Shown here piece by piece: positions 45,403-54,003 of a stretch of DNA of 64,000 bases. Origin of the DNA: Aurantiacibacter atlanticus. Lineage in GTDB: Bacteria; Pseudomonadota; Alphaproteobacteria; Sphingomonadales; Sphingomonadaceae. Each line of letters begins with the position of its first letter. Position 1 is the stretch's first letter. Made by a program: the position numbers and the translations under genes. The stretch spans positions 1,054,001 through 1,118,000 of the forward strand of contig NZ_CP011310.1 in NCBI RefSeq assembly GCF_001077815.2, given 5' to 3'. The notes under the pieces were generated by a model that had not been told where the DNA came from, made no database searches, and was given only the letters and a program-made list of their open reading frames with translations.

Positions 45403-45773
45403 GCGTCGTCTCCCCCATCCGCGATCATGCTTTTTTTGAGCAAGCGGTTCTCCAGGATGAGGTCGGCCACGCATTCCTTCAGATCGCGGGCCTCACGGCG
45501 CAGATCCCTGACTTCGTCCGTAGTTGCTGCACGGGCGGTGTCGCCAGCCAGGCGGCGTTTGCCGGCCTCCATGAACTCCTTGGACCAGGTGTAGTACAGG
45601 CTCTGGGCAATGCCTTCCTTGCGGCACAACTCAGCTATCGAGTCATCGCCGCGCAGGCCTTCCAGCACGATCCTGATCTTGTCTTCCGATGAAAAATGCC
45701 GACGGGTCTTGCGGCGGATGTCCTTGACCACCTGCTCGGCAGGCAATTTGGACCTTGAGGATTTGGGCTTCAT
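45399..45773 (-). CDS. IS3-family OrfA (copy A)
   Basis: 124 residues, MKPKSSRSKLPAEQVVKDIR start, with a helix-turn-helix ('SIAELCRKEGIAQSLYYTWSKEF') and a leucine-zipper-like C-terminus ('LKECVADLILENRLLKKS'). The gene ends at ATGA overlapping orfB, and an A7G run just before it is the usual -1 frameshift site for making OrfAB. Confidence 0.9.
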   Translation of the reverse strand: MKPKSSRSKLPAEQVVKDIRRKTRRHFSSEDKIRIVLEGLRGDDSIAELCRKEGIAQSLYYTWSKEFMEAGKRRLAGDTARAATTDEVRDLRREARDLKECVADLILENRLLKKSMIADGGDDA

Positions 45774-45858
45774 CTTCGTTCCTTCGTCACTACGACGAAG
45801 CCCAAATCCTCCTTAAATCACAACCTCAAATCTGTGCCATAGGTGCTGACGGGGGACA

Positions 45859-45978
45859 GTCAACGCAGTAGCGCTCCTCTTCCAGCATCTTTGCGATCCC
45901 GCGGGCCTGGCCCTCGATCCGGCGCATGCGTGTAATGACACGCTTGAATTTTCCGTCCTGACTGTCGATCACGAGCAT
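45859..45978 (-). pseudogene. CsoR/RcnR-family metal-sensing repressor, 3' end removed by IS copy A
   Basis: Forty codons remain (MLVIDSQDGKFKRVITRMRR..., with 'RRIEGQARGIAKMLEEERYCVD'). This is the conserved start of CsoR/FrmR-family proteins, including the first Cys ligand of the 'RYC-D' motif. The frame then enters the IS terminal repeat, so the C-terminal half is lost. A matching operator stands just upstream. Confidence 0.8.
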
Positions 45979-46037
45979 CTCTCGGTGGTTAAACGGGCTT
46001 TGAACTCTGGATAGCACAGTTGCAAATGAGCGGATAG

Positions 46038-46061
46038 TATACCATACCCCTGCATGGTATA
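46038..46061. promoter_or_regulatory. CsoR-type operator
   Basis: Perfect arms TATACCAT and ATGGTATA flank an 8-base centre with a C tract (ACCCCTGC). AT-rich inverted arms around a G/C run are the usual CsoR operator design. It sits between the truncated repressor and the truncated membrane-protein gene, so it would control one or both. Confidence 0.65.
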
Positions 46062-46066
46062 AATAT

Positions 46067-46275
46067 ATGGAGTTATGTATGACCGGTACGACGATGAAGG
46101 GCTCGATACTCACATGGGGCTGGGCACTCAGCATTTTCCTGCTAATCACCTATCTGATCTGTGTCGTCTTCGGTCTGCTGGTACCCCAGACCTTTCACAT
46201 GCATGAGGCGTGGGCGCCGCTGCTTCCAGGATTTGACTGGCTCACGTGGCCCGGTTTCTTCGCCGGGGCCGTGGG
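46067..46275 (+). pseudogene. DUF5676-like membrane protein, 3' end removed by IS copy B
   Basis: About 66-70 residues remain: 'ILTWGWALSIFLLITYLICVVFGLL', then 'MHEAWAPLLPGFDWLTWPGFFAGAVG'. The 'MH.AW..LLPGF.WL' pattern is that of small two-helix DUF5676 membrane proteins often found beside copper-handling genes. The frame enters the IS repeat before the final helix. Several ATGs (46067, 46079, 46082 region) are possible starts. Confidence 0.6.
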
Positions 46276-46349
46276 TGTCCGTCGTCAGAACATTTGGCAC
46301 AACTCGCGGCGTAGATCAGCGGAGTGTGGGCCTCGTCTCGGATTGATGT

Positions 46350-47330
46350 TTAGGCGGCGAGCTTGCAGTGTTGCAAGCGCCGATGTTCGAGTGTCTTTCG
46401 CTTGATCCTTTCTCTTCGTTTGATGATGGCGGCAGCCCTGCCGAAGTAGGCATCGGCGGGTGTCACATTGTCCAGGCTCTCGTGGTAGCGCTGGTGGTTA
46501 TAGTGCTCGACGAAGGCCTCGATCTGCTGTTGGAGATCGCCGGGCAGGAAGTAGTTTTCCAGCAGCACGCGGTTCTTCAGGGTCTGGTGCCAGCGTTCGA
46601 TCTTGCCCTGCGTCTGCGGATGGAAGGGAGCGCCGCGCACATGGCTCATCCTGTTTGCCTCGATGTATTCGGCTAGTTCCCCGGCAATGTAGCTGGGGCC
46701 ATTGTCCGACAGCAGGCGGGGCCTGTGCAGCACGTTGGCGTGGTTGCAGCCTGAAGCTGCCAGCGCCATATCGAGCGTGTCAGTGACGTCCTCGGCTCGC
46801 ATGGTGGTGCAGAGCTTCCAGGCGATGATGTAGCGTGAGTAATCGTCGAGCACGGTCGAGAGATAGACCCAGCCCCATCCGATGATCTTGAAGTAGGTAA
46901 AATCCGTCTGCCACATCTCATTGGGTCGAGAGGTCTGCGTGTGGAACGCCTCTGCCGCCTTGATCACCGTGTAGGCCGGGCTGGTGATCAGATCATGGGC
47001 CTTCAGCAGCCGGTAAACCGTGGCTTCGGACACGAAGTAGCGCTTCTCGTCGGTGAAGCGCACCGCCAGCTCGCGGGGACTGAGATCGGTCTGCTCCAGA
47101 GCCATCTCGACGATCTGGTCCTGCACCTCGGGCCCAATACGGTTCCACACCCGGCTCGGCGCTGAAGGACGGTCCTGGAGCGCCTCCGGCCCACCTTCGA
47201 GGTAGCGGTCATACCAGCGATAGAAGGTCCGCCGTGCCACGCCGAGCTGGTCCAGCGTACGCTTGGCGGGCAGGTGCGACTGCTCGACGATCCTGATGAT
47301 CTCCAGCTTCTCGGATGCGGGATACCTCAT
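46350..47330 (-). CDS. IS3-family OrfB transposase (copy B)
   Basis: 326 residues from MRYPASEKLEII. Contains an N-terminal helix-turn-helix, an HTH_21-like linker ('YFVSEATVYRLLKAHDLI') and an rve integrase core with the DDE residues in 'WQTDFTYFKI', 'LLSDNGPSY' and 'TQGKIERWHQ'. The frame is uninterrupted, unlike copies A and C. It is normally made as an OrfAB fusion. Confidence 0.92.
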   Translation of the reverse strand: MRYPASEKLEIIRIVEQSHLPAKRTLDQLGVARRTFYRWYDRYLEGGPEALQDRPSAPSRVWNRIGPEVQDQIVEMALEQTDLSPRELAVRFTDEKRYFVSEATVYRLLKAHDLITSPAYTVIKAAEAFHTQTSRPNEMWQTDFTYFKIIGWGWVYLSTVLDDYSRYIIAWKLCTTMRAEDVTDTLDMALAASGCNHANVLHRPRLLSDNGPSYIAGELAEYIEANRMSHVRGAPFHPQTQGKIERWHQTLKNRVLLENYFLPGDLQQQIEAFVEHYNHQRYHESLDNVTPADAYFGRAAAIIKRRERIKRKTLEHRRLQHCKLAA

Positions 47331-47701
47331 TCGTCGTCTCCCCCATCCGCGATCATGCTTTTTTTGAGCAGACGGTTCTCCAGCGTCAGGTCCGCCACGC
47401 ATTCCTTCAGATCGCGCGCTTCACGGCGCAGATCCTTTACCTCGTCGGTGGTAGCAGCACGGGCTGTATCGCCAGCAAGCCTGCGCTTGCCGGCCTCCAT
47501 GAACTCCTTGGACCAGGTGTAATACAGGCTCTGTGCGATCCCTTCACGGCGGCACAGCTCGGCAATGGAGTCATCGCCGCGTAGGCCATCGAGCACGATG
47601 CGGATCTTGTCTTCAGCAGAGAAATGCCGACGGGTCTTGCGGCGGATGTCCTTCACCACCTGCTCGGCAGGCAATTTGGGCTTTGAGGATTTGGGCTTCA
47701 T
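47327..47701 (-). CDS. IS3-family OrfA (copy B)
   Basis: 124 residues, close to the copy A/C protein with scattered substitutions (for example SKPK for SRSK and IVLDGLRG for IVLEGLRG). Helix-turn-helix plus zipper. Overlaps orfB by a short stretch after an A7 run, as expected for programmed frameshifting. Confidence 0.9.
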   Translation of the reverse strand: MKPKSSKPKLPAEQVVKDIRRKTRRHFSAEDKIRIVLDGLRGDDSIAELCRREGIAQSLYYTWSKEFMEAGKRRLAGDTARAATTDEVKDLRREARDLKECVADLTLENRLLKKSMIADGGDDE

Positions 47702-47786
47702 CTTCGTTCCTTCGTCACTACGACGAAGCCCAAATCCTCCTTAAATCACAACCTCTAATCTGTGCCATAGGTGCTGACGGGGGACA

Positions 47787-47906
47787 GACACCAGCTATGC
47801 CAGCATCATCGAAAGCGATGTTCCGATCATCGTCCAGCATACCCGGCTCGACAGTCGCGCTGCTGAGATTTCCCTCCTGTCGACGATGGCCTTTCCCGCA
47901 GAATAG
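47787..47906 (+). pseudogene. C-terminal fragment of a sensory rhodopsin transducer (ASRT) family protein
   Basis: Thirty-nine codons read DTSYASIIESDVPIIVQHTR then LDSRAAEISLLSTMAFPAE and stop at TAG. This matches the conserved C-terminus of the Anabaena sensory rhodopsin transducer family (FASVIQSNVPIVVQHTRLDS-type). The N-terminal two thirds lie beyond IS copy B and are absent. Recognised from memory of the family, so the name should be checked. Confidence 0.7.
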
Positions 47907-47913
47907 TTCCGGA

Positions 47914-49017
47914 CTAGAGCGGCAGACGGTCTTCCCGGACAAACAGGTCGGGCGAAAGCGCATCGAGGTTCGACACGCCATACTGGCCAAGCTCGTTCAC
48001 CATTTCGGACTGGAGAAGTTCGATCGCGCGGCTGACCCCCGCGGCCCCGAAAGCGCAAAGGCCATAAAGCGTGGCCCGGCCGGTCAGCACCGCGTCCGCG
48101 CCCAAGGCGCGCGCCTTGAGGATGTCGCTGCCTCGGCGAATGCCGCCCGAGATATAAAGCGCGATGTCGTCTCCGGACAGCTCCCGGGCGCGCGGTAGGA
48201 TATCCAGCGCCGAAACCGCCCAGTCTGCCTGCCTGCCGCCATGGCCGCCAAGGATTACGCCATCGACACCATGCTCAATCGCGCGTGACACGTCCTTGAG
48301 ATTGAGAACGCCTTTGAGAAAAAGAGGTTTGCGCCATCGTTCGCGGATCCTGGCGAGGTCGTCCCAAGCAAGCGATTTCGGCATTTGCTCTCGAATCCAG
48401 TTCGCGCTGTCAAAGAACGAGCGTTTGTCCTTCGGAACGAAGTCGATGACATTGGAAAACTCCGGCAGACCACGCGAAAGCGTCCTCACCAGCCAGCGCG
48501 GATGCCGTGCAGCGTCGGTCAGCGCGGGAAGGTTGGGGAAGCCGCTGGCGGTGCGGTTCCGCTCGTCCCACTCGCGCTGCCCGAATATCTGCGCGTTACT
48601 GGTGAGGACCAGCGCTTCGCATCCTGCGCGGTCGGCACGGTCGACGAGCTCCTGCCAGATTTCCTCGCCACCGAAGACATAGAGCTGCCACCAGTGCCGC
48701 AGCCCCGGCACCGCCGCGACATCTTCCATCCTGTCGTTCGACATCGTGCTCTGAATGAACGGAACGCCGGCTTCGGCAGCGCCTTGCGCCAGTGCGATAT
48801 CGGCGTTGCGCATGAAAATGCCGTTCAGGCCGGTTGGCGCGAGCGCGAGAGGGAGCGATGCGGAGCGGCCCAGGATTTTTACGGAGACGTCGCGGCACGC
48901 CTCGTCGGACAGCGTGAAGGGCATGGCCCGCCATTCTGCAAAGGCTTTGCGTTCCCTGTCGAGTGTGGCTTCTTGCCCCGCGCCGCCCTCGAGATATTCA
49001 AGCACGAACCGGGGCAT
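47914..49017 (-). CDS. FMN-dependent 2-hydroxyacid dehydrogenase (L-lactate/mandelate type)
   Basis: 367 residues of the FMN alpha-hydroxyacid dehydrogenase family. It shows 'YLEGGAGQE' near the N-terminus, 'LALAPTGLNGIFM', the catalytic 'GGHGGRQAD' (His/Arg pair) and the phosphate-binding 'ISGGIRRGSDILKARALGADAV' region. Oxidises 2-hydroxyacids, probably feeding the respiratory chain. The family normally has about 15-20 more residues before this Met. The upstream frame stays open and codes IARVRSVADLRARAHKL, a plausible N-terminus, but has no ATG/GTG/TTG. The start may be unusual or the 5' end damaged. Confidence 0.85.
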   Translation of the reverse strand: MPRFVLEYLEGGAGQEATLDRERKAFAEWRAMPFTLSDEACRDVSVKILGRSASLPLALAPTGLNGIFMRNADIALAQGAAEAGVPFIQSTMSNDRMEDVAAVPGLRHWWQLYVFGGEEIWQELVDRADRAGCEALVLTSNAQIFGQREWDERNRTASGFPNLPALTDAARHPRWLVRTLSRGLPEFSNVIDFVPKDKRSFFDSANWIREQMPKSLAWDDLARIRERWRKPLFLKGVLNLKDVSRAIEHGVDGVILGGHGGRQADWAVSALDILPRARELSGDDIALYISGGIRRGSDILKARALGADAVLTGRATLYGLCAFGAAGVSRAIELLQSEMVNELGQYGVSNLDALSPDLFVREDRLPL

Positions 49018-49197
49018 GAGCTTGTGGGCCCGGGCGCGAAGATCCGCGACCGACCGGACCCGCGCTATTTTCCTGCCGGCATAGTGAATGCGCCGGGGAG
49101 ATGATCCGAGTTGGGCGACGGTGCCACTCGCTTCTCCCCGCCTGCTCAGCTTCCGTCTCCTGTCCGATCTGAGCTACTGAACCGCACGACCTGGCAT

Positions 49198-50505
49198 TTA
49201 CTCGTCGGACACGCGCCAGACGCTGTTGCCCACATCGTCTGCCACCAGCAGTCCTCCTCGTAAATCGAGGGCCACCCCGACGGGCCGGCCGTAAGCCTCG
49301 CCACCAGCACTGAGAAAGCCTGTGAGGATATCGTAGACCGGTCCGCTGGGAAGGCCTTGCTCAAAAGGGACAAACACGACCTTGTAGCCGCTCGGCGGCT
49401 TGCGGTTCCACGAACCGTGCTGACCCACGAAAGCGCCTTGCAGGCCTAGCGGCGCCGGGTTGGAAGGATCAGTAAACGCCAGCCCCAGCGACGCGGTGTG
49501 CGGGCCGAGCGCATAATCGGGTATCAAGGCTCGGGCGACCAGATCGGGGCGTTGGGGCTCGACCCTCTCGTCGACATGATCGCCCCAGTAGGAATAAGGC
49601 CAGCCATAGAACCCGTCTTCTTCGACCGCTGTCATGTAGTCGGGCGGAACGTCCGACCCCAGCTCGTCACGTTCGTTGACTGCCGTCCAGAGCCGGTCGC
49701 TCTCCGGTTCGAATGCCATGCCGACCGGATTGCGCAAACCGCTGGCGAACAGCCGTTCGGCACCGGTGCGTAGATCGATCTCACGAATGGCGGCGCGGCC
49801 GACTTCGTGCTCCAGCCCGTACTCGCCGATATTGCTCGCCGAACCGATGGCCACATACAGTTTCGTGTTGTCGGGACTGACGGCGAGGCTGCGCGTCCAG
49901 TGCTGGTTGTATGGTCCGGCGGGAAGGGCGGCGATTGTCTCGCCCGCTCCGGCGATGCTCATGGCGCCGGTTTCGTAGCGGAAACGCAGGACCGCGTCGG
50001 TATTGGCGACGTAGAGATCGGACCCGACCAGCGCCATTCCGAAGGGAGAGTTGAGTCCGGTGATGAAAGGCGTCCGCATATCGGCAACCCCGTCGGCGTC
50101 CGTATCGCGCAACAGCGTGATCCGGTCCGCACTCGGCACTGCGGATCCGGCCTTCTTCATGAACAGCTTCATGAAAAAACCCTTGATACCTTTCCCCAGC
50201 TCGGGCTGCGGCGGCGCTGCGGATTCCGCGACGAGGACATCGCCATTGGGCAGAACATGGAGCCAGCGAGGGTGATCCAGCCCTACGGCGAATGGCGTGA
50301 CCGCCAGGCCCTGTGCCGGCACGGGCGCGGTGCCGTCGGGCCAACCGGTAGCGGGGGCGACATCGAACGTCGGCAGAAGAGTCTCGGCCGGTTCGACGAT
50401 CTGCGGTGCCCGGCCGCTTGCGGCTTCGACCGGTATGTCGGCCACATGACCGCATCCGGCGAGAGCAAGCGAGGCAAGGCAGGTTGAAAAAGCGTTCAGG
50501 CGCAT
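49198..50505 (-). CDS. PQQ-dependent sugar (sorbosone-type) dehydrogenase, lipoprotein
   Basis: 435 residues with a lipobox (LALAGC), so anchored in the envelope. The rest is a six-bladed beta-propeller of the soluble glucose/L-sorbosone dehydrogenase family: 'VGLDHPRWLHVLPNGDVLVAES', 'SGLRNPVGMAFEPESDRLW', 'VGQHGSWNRKPPSGYKV' and 'GRPVGVALDLRGGLLVADD' (parts quoted). Substrate unknown. It follows the next methyltransferase gene in the same direction with a 10-nt overlap, so they share a transcript. Confidence 0.85.
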   Translation of the reverse strand: MRLNAFSTCLASLALAGCGHVADIPVEAASGRAPQIVEPAETLLPTFDVAPATGWPDGTAPVPAQGLAVTPFAVGLDHPRWLHVLPNGDVLVAESAAPPQPELGKGIKGFFMKLFMKKAGSAVPSADRITLLRDTDADGVADMRTPFITGLNSPFGMALVGSDLYVANTDAVLRFRYETGAMSIAGAGETIAALPAGPYNQHWTRSLAVSPDNTKLYVAIGSASNIGEYGLEHEVGRAAIREIDLRTGAERLFASGLRNPVGMAFEPESDRLWTAVNERDELGSDVPPDYMTAVEEDGFYGWPYSYWGDHVDERVEPQRPDLVARALIPDYALGPHTASLGLAFTDPSNPAPLGLQGAFVGQHGSWNRKPPSGYKVVFVPFEQGLPSGPVYDILTGFLSAGGEAYGRPVGVALDLRGGLLVADDVGNSVWRVSDE

Positions 50506-51407
50506 GGAGCCTCCTTCTGCAATTCGGGTTCGGATACGCCGCGCACGGCGGGTTCGCCACCCGGCCGCGTAAACTTGAACAGGCCATACCGCATGGCACC
50601 GGTCCGGTAGGCAAGCATCAACCTGGGTAAGCTTAGTGCAAAGCTGCGGTTGCGCGTCTCGCTGCTGGTGACAAGTTTACGATAGGAACTGTCGGTGGCG
50701 AGCCGTTTCATGAGCCTGCGCAGGCAAATGTCCCAGGTCCGCCTTACCTGGCGGCTGCTATCCTCGAAAGAGAGAAGTTCGAACCCAGCGCGTTCGGCGA
50801 AGTCGACATACTCCTCGCGCGTCCCCATTCCGGGAAGTTGTCCCTCGCGGCAAATCGGCTCGAGCAAATGGCGGACCTCCCATGGGTGCGCGCTTTCCGA
50901 TGCAAGCCAGGCGCAGACCACCAACTTCCCGCCGGGCTTGATCACGCGGCAGGCCTCGTCGAAGCATTGCTGCTTGTCGGACATGTGTTCGGTGCTCTCG
51001 ATCGCGTAGGCGCCGTCGAAGGACCGTTCCGCCAGATCGTTGTACAGCCAGTCGCGAAGTAGAAAACGAACACTGCCAGTCCGCTGTGCTGCCCGCGCAT
51101 ATTGCTCATTCGAAATCGTGAGGCCGGTTACCTCCACGTCATAGGACGCCGCAAGACGCTCGGCCGTCGCGCCATAGCCGCATCCGATATCGCAGAGATG
51201 CTGGCCGGCTTCGGGTTCCATGCGTTCGCCGACCAAATCGACCAGTGCTTCTACTGCTTCGCTGGTCCGCTCATCGCCCGATCGCCAATAGCCGTGATGC
51301 ACATGTTCGCCCCAGACCTCGCGATAAACACGATCGAGTTCGTCATAGTGACCAGAAACATCGCACGATTGCGGTCGGGAACGGGGAACGATCATCACCG
51401 GTTCCAA
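50496..51407 (-). CDS. SAM-dependent methyltransferase
   Basis: 303 residues of the class I methyltransferase fold with motif I 'LCDIGCGYGATAERLA' (about residues 71-86), 'VTGLTISNEQYARAAQR' and 'YAIESTEHMSDKQQCF'. It resembles the UbiE/tocopherol/CFA-like group acting on lipids or quinones. Overlaps the downstream dehydrogenase gene by 10 nt and diverges from the CFA synthase gene. The substrate cannot be told from sequence. Confidence 0.82.
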   Translation of the reverse strand: MEPVMIVPRSRPQSCDVSGHYDELDRVYREVWGEHVHHGYWRSGDERTSEAVEALVDLVGERMEPEAGQHLCDIGCGYGATAERLAASYDVEVTGLTISNEQYARAAQRTGSVRFLLRDWLYNDLAERSFDGAYAIESTEHMSDKQQCFDEACRVIKPGGKLVVCAWLASESAHPWEVRHLLEPICREGQLPGMGTREEYVDFAERAGFELLSFEDSSRQVRRTWDICLRRLMKRLATDSSYRKLVTSSETRNRSFALSLPRLMLAYRTGAMRYGLFKFTRPGGEPAVRGVSEPELQKEAPCA

Positions 51408-51502
51408 TCCGTGTGGCCGGGGACTTGTTCCGAGTTGCTCTGCAGATAGTATAGAAAATCAGAGATTTGGTGGCGGAGTGCCACGCAGCGTAGGGTGACT
51501 GA

Positions 51503-52750
51503 ATGAGCAAGCGTCTGATCACTCGCTATCTTTCCGGCATCGTCGAGCGCGGAACCTTGGTGGTGCGTTTTGCCGATGGTTCGAACGAGAATTTCGGCAA
51601 GCCCGCGGAAGGCTTTCCGGATGTCGTCATCCGATTTGTCGACCGGAAGGTCTCGCGGGACATACTCCTCGACCCGCGGCTGGGCGCGGCGGAGGCGTTC
51701 ATGGACGGGCGGCTGCTTGTCGAGCGCGGCGGGATCATGGAACTGGTCGAATTGTTGCGCGCCAATGCGCCGTGGGACCGCGGGGGCTCGATCGGCCGGC
51801 CGAGCCGTTTGCGGCGATGGCGCAACAGTGCCGCCTTCGCGCTCGATTCAGTGAATTCGCGGATCGGCTCGCAGCGCAATGTTGCGCATCATTACGATAT
51901 CGGAAATGCGTTCTACCAGCTGATGCTCGACGCCGAGCACATGCAATATAGCTGCGCCTATTGGGACGATGGTGTCGAGACCTTGGCCGAGGCGCAGGAG
52001 GCCAAACTCGCCCATATCGCCGCGAAGCTCGCGCTCGCTCCGGGCCAGGAGGTTCTCGATCTCGGCTGCGGCTGGGGCGGAATGGCGATCTATCTCGCCC
52101 GAAGAATGGACCTGCGCGTCACGGGCATCACGCTCAGCGAGGAGCAGCTAAGCCTGGCTCGGACCCGCGCCGAGCAAGCGAGTGTCTCCGACCGCGTGAA
52201 GTTCGAGCTGGTCGATTATCGCGACCTCGCCGCACGCGGCCAGCGCTTCGATCGGATCGTCTCTGTCGGCATGTTCGAGCACGTCGGACGCCCGCAATTC
52301 GAGGCATTCTTCCGCAGCTGCGCCAATATGCTCGCGGATGACGGGGTGATGCTGCTCCACACGATCGGCCGGATAGGCGCACCGGGCACAACCGATGCTT
52401 TCACGCGCAAATATATCTTCCCCGGCGGCTATATCCCGGCGCTTTCGGAAACCGTCGCGGCGAGCGAGAAATACCGTCTCATTGCCAGCGACGTCGAGAT
52501 GCTGCGGCTGCATTACGCCAGAACGCTGCGCGCCTGGTATGCCAATTGCGAAGCCAATCGCGAACGGATCGAGGCAATGTTCGATGCGCGCTTCTATCGC
52601 ATGTGGACCTTCTATCTCGCCGGAGCCACGGCGGCTTTCGAACATGGCGGCATGTGCAATTACCAGATTCAGTATTGCCGCGATCGCAGGGCCCTGCCCC
52701 TGACACGCGGATACATCGACGAGGCAGAGGGGGCGTTGCGAGACAGGTAA
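51503..52750 (+). CDS. cfa: Cyclopropane-fatty-acyl-phospholipid synthase family protein
   Basis: 415 residues. The N-terminal domain is typical of CFA synthases, and the SAM site is 'VLDLGCGWGGMAIYLARRM' near residue 185. Also visible are 'HYDIGNAFYQLMLD..MQYSCAYW', 'GMFEHVGRPQFEAFF' and a C-terminal 'MCNYQIQYCR'. These are all family signatures. It modifies unsaturated membrane lipids. Its neighbour on the other strand is another methyltransferase, suggesting a lipid-modification pair. Confidence 0.9.
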   Translation: MSKRLITRYLSGIVERGTLVVRFADGSNENFGKPAEGFPDVVIRFVDRKVSRDILLDPRLGAAEAFMDGRLLVERGGIMELVELLRANAPWDRGGSIGRPSRLRRWRNSAAFALDSVNSRIGSQRNVAHHYDIGNAFYQLMLDAEHMQYSCAYWDDGVETLAEAQEAKLAHIAAKLALAPGQEVLDLGCGWGGMAIYLARRMDLRVTGITLSEEQLSLARTRAEQASVSDRVKFELVDYRDLAARGQRFDRIVSVGMFEHVGRPQFEAFFRSCANMLADDGVMLLHTIGRIGAPGTTDAFTRKYIFPGGYIPALSETVAASEKYRLIASDVEMLRLHYARTLRAWYANCEANRERIEAMFDARFYRMWTFYLAGATAAFEHGGMCNYQIQYCRDRRALPLTRGYIDEAEGALRDR

Positions 52751-52887
52751 TAGAAGCCGACAAGGTTCTTGCGAAACCTGATCCGATCGAACTCCAAACC
52801 GTGCGGACACTTAACCAGTCTATTCCTTGCAATGAGTCGCGAAGACCTTCTTCGAAAGGTTCGCGACCCTTGGAGGATCAGCGGCGC

Positions 52888-54003
52888 TTAGGAACCCGGC
52901 GACCCTGAGGAATCAGCGGTGCGTGCTGAAATCTCGCTGCTCCACCTTCCTGCTCTTTTGCTGGATATATCGGTAGCTTGTCTTGTCCAGAAGCTCCAGG
53001 TAGCCAGCGCGCCCAGGAGCACCAGAGCCAATCCGCTTGCAGTCAAGAGCAGCCGCCAGACCATACCGCCGATTTTTCCGGCGTGAACCGGATAAAACTT
53101 TTCGGTCGCTGCGGAAGCCAAATCCTGCTTGGCGGGGTCGCTTGTGCCAACAATTCCGGCACTGCCAGGGTCGAGCCAGACATAGGTGCGGCCGTTGGGC
53201 GTCCATTCGAAATCCTGCCGGAAACGAATAGCTATCGGCGCTCCTGCTTCGGCGGGCAACATGAGCCTCCGCGGCTCGGCATCCGGGAAGGCGGCTTGCG
53301 CCCGCGTCATGACCAGCGTCCAGTCGGTCTGTGCCGAATGGTCGGTAAGGTCGTCGGGCAGGGCGACATCTTGCATCTCATGTGCCAGCGGCGAAAGAAG
53401 CCAACCCGAAATGGCAGGGAAGACCATCATCGCCCCGGTGAATGCCACCAGGATCAGCAGCGGGGATGCGACGGCTCCCAGGTCGCGATGATGGCGGACC
53501 ACGGCACTCGCAGTGAAGCGGGCGGGCCAGAGGCGGAAGCGGAATGTCTTTCGGGTGCGCCACCACAGGACCAGACCGCTAATGCAGAATGCCAGGAGCA
53601 AGAGACCGAGAATGCCGGTGACGGTCTTCCCGGTCTCGCCCATCAACAGGTAGTGATGGAGATCGAACAGCCACAGTTCGGGCCGTTCCCAGACGCTTGC
53701 CCAGCGATCGACCAGAACCCCGTCCTGCGCGAAATAGGCGCCGCTGCCGTCGGCATAGACAGCCTGGTGCAATCCAATCTCCTCGCTTGCGAAAGTGAGG
53801 CGCGACAGCTCGGGTCCCGCTTCCAGCGCCGCGGCGACCGAGCGGCCAAGCATGGCCGGATCGTTGGCTACGGGATCGCCAGCCCCGGGCAGCAGAATCC
53901 AGCTATCTTCCCACAGTAGCACCGTGCCGGACAGGCCGAGAATGGCGAGCAGCAGCCCGACAATTCCGCCCGTCCAGCGATGCAGCCATGAGAGCAGCGT
54001 CAT
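52888..54003 (-). CDS. PepSY-domain membrane protein (PiuB-like)
   Basis: 371 residues. About four membrane helices: 'GGIVGLLLAILGLSGTVLLW' at the N-terminus, 'GILGLLLLAFCISGLVLWW', 'LLILVAFTGAMMVFPAISGWLLS' and one near the C-terminus. A periplasmic PepSY region follows the first helix. Such proteins pair with TonB-dependent siderophore receptors and are thought to act as ferric-siderophore reductases. The start overlaps the receptor stop (TGATG), so the two are coupled. Confidence 0.85.
   Translation of the reverse strand: MTLLSWLHRWTGGIVGLLLAILGLSGTVLLWEDSWILLPGAGDPVANDPAMLGRSVAAALEAGPELSRLTFASEEIGLHQAVYADGSGAYFAQDGVLVDRWASVWERPELWLFDLHHYLLMGETGKTVTGILGLLLLAFCISGLVLWWRTRKTFRFRLWPARFTASAVVRHHRDLGAVASPLLILVAFTGAMMVFPAISGWLLSPLAHEMQDVALPDDLTDHSAQTDWTLVMTRAQAAFPDAEPRRLMLPAEAGAPIAIRFRQDFEWTPNGRTYVWLDPGSAGIVGTSDPAKQDLASAATEKFYPVHAGKIGGMVWRLLLTASGLALVLLGALATWSFWTRQATDISSKRAGRWSSEISARTADSSGSPGS

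Larger units (their letters stand above)
44308..45858 (-). mobile_element. IS3-family element, copy A (1551 bp, transposase broken)
   Basis: Ends carry imperfect inverted repeats: TGTCCCCCGTCA at the orfA end and TGTCCGTCGTCA at the orfB end, each followed by a TGGCACA motif. orfA (45399-45773) encodes a 124-aa helix-turn-helix/leucine-zipper protein. orfB has the IS3 integrase core (TDFTYFKI, LLSDNGPSY, QGKIERWHQ) but is interrupted by a net 40-nt insertion (45066-45109) that creates a TAG. Apparently identical to copy C at 56.3 kb, in opposite orientation. No target-site duplication at its ends. Confidence 0.9.
46276..47786 (-). mobile_element. IS3-family element, copy B (1511 bp, intact)
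   Basis: Same family and ends as copies A and C, but diverged in many codons and lacking the 40-nt insertion, which accounts exactly for its shorter length. Both frames are open, so it is the only copy here likely to make active transposase. Flanking bases differ (GGG left, GAC right), so no target duplication is visible. Confidence 0.9.

Noticed and set aside
45826..46149. 107-aa frame including the CsoR-like start
   Set aside because: Its ends are IS repeat sequence and operator DNA; only 45859-45978 is real repressor coding sequence.
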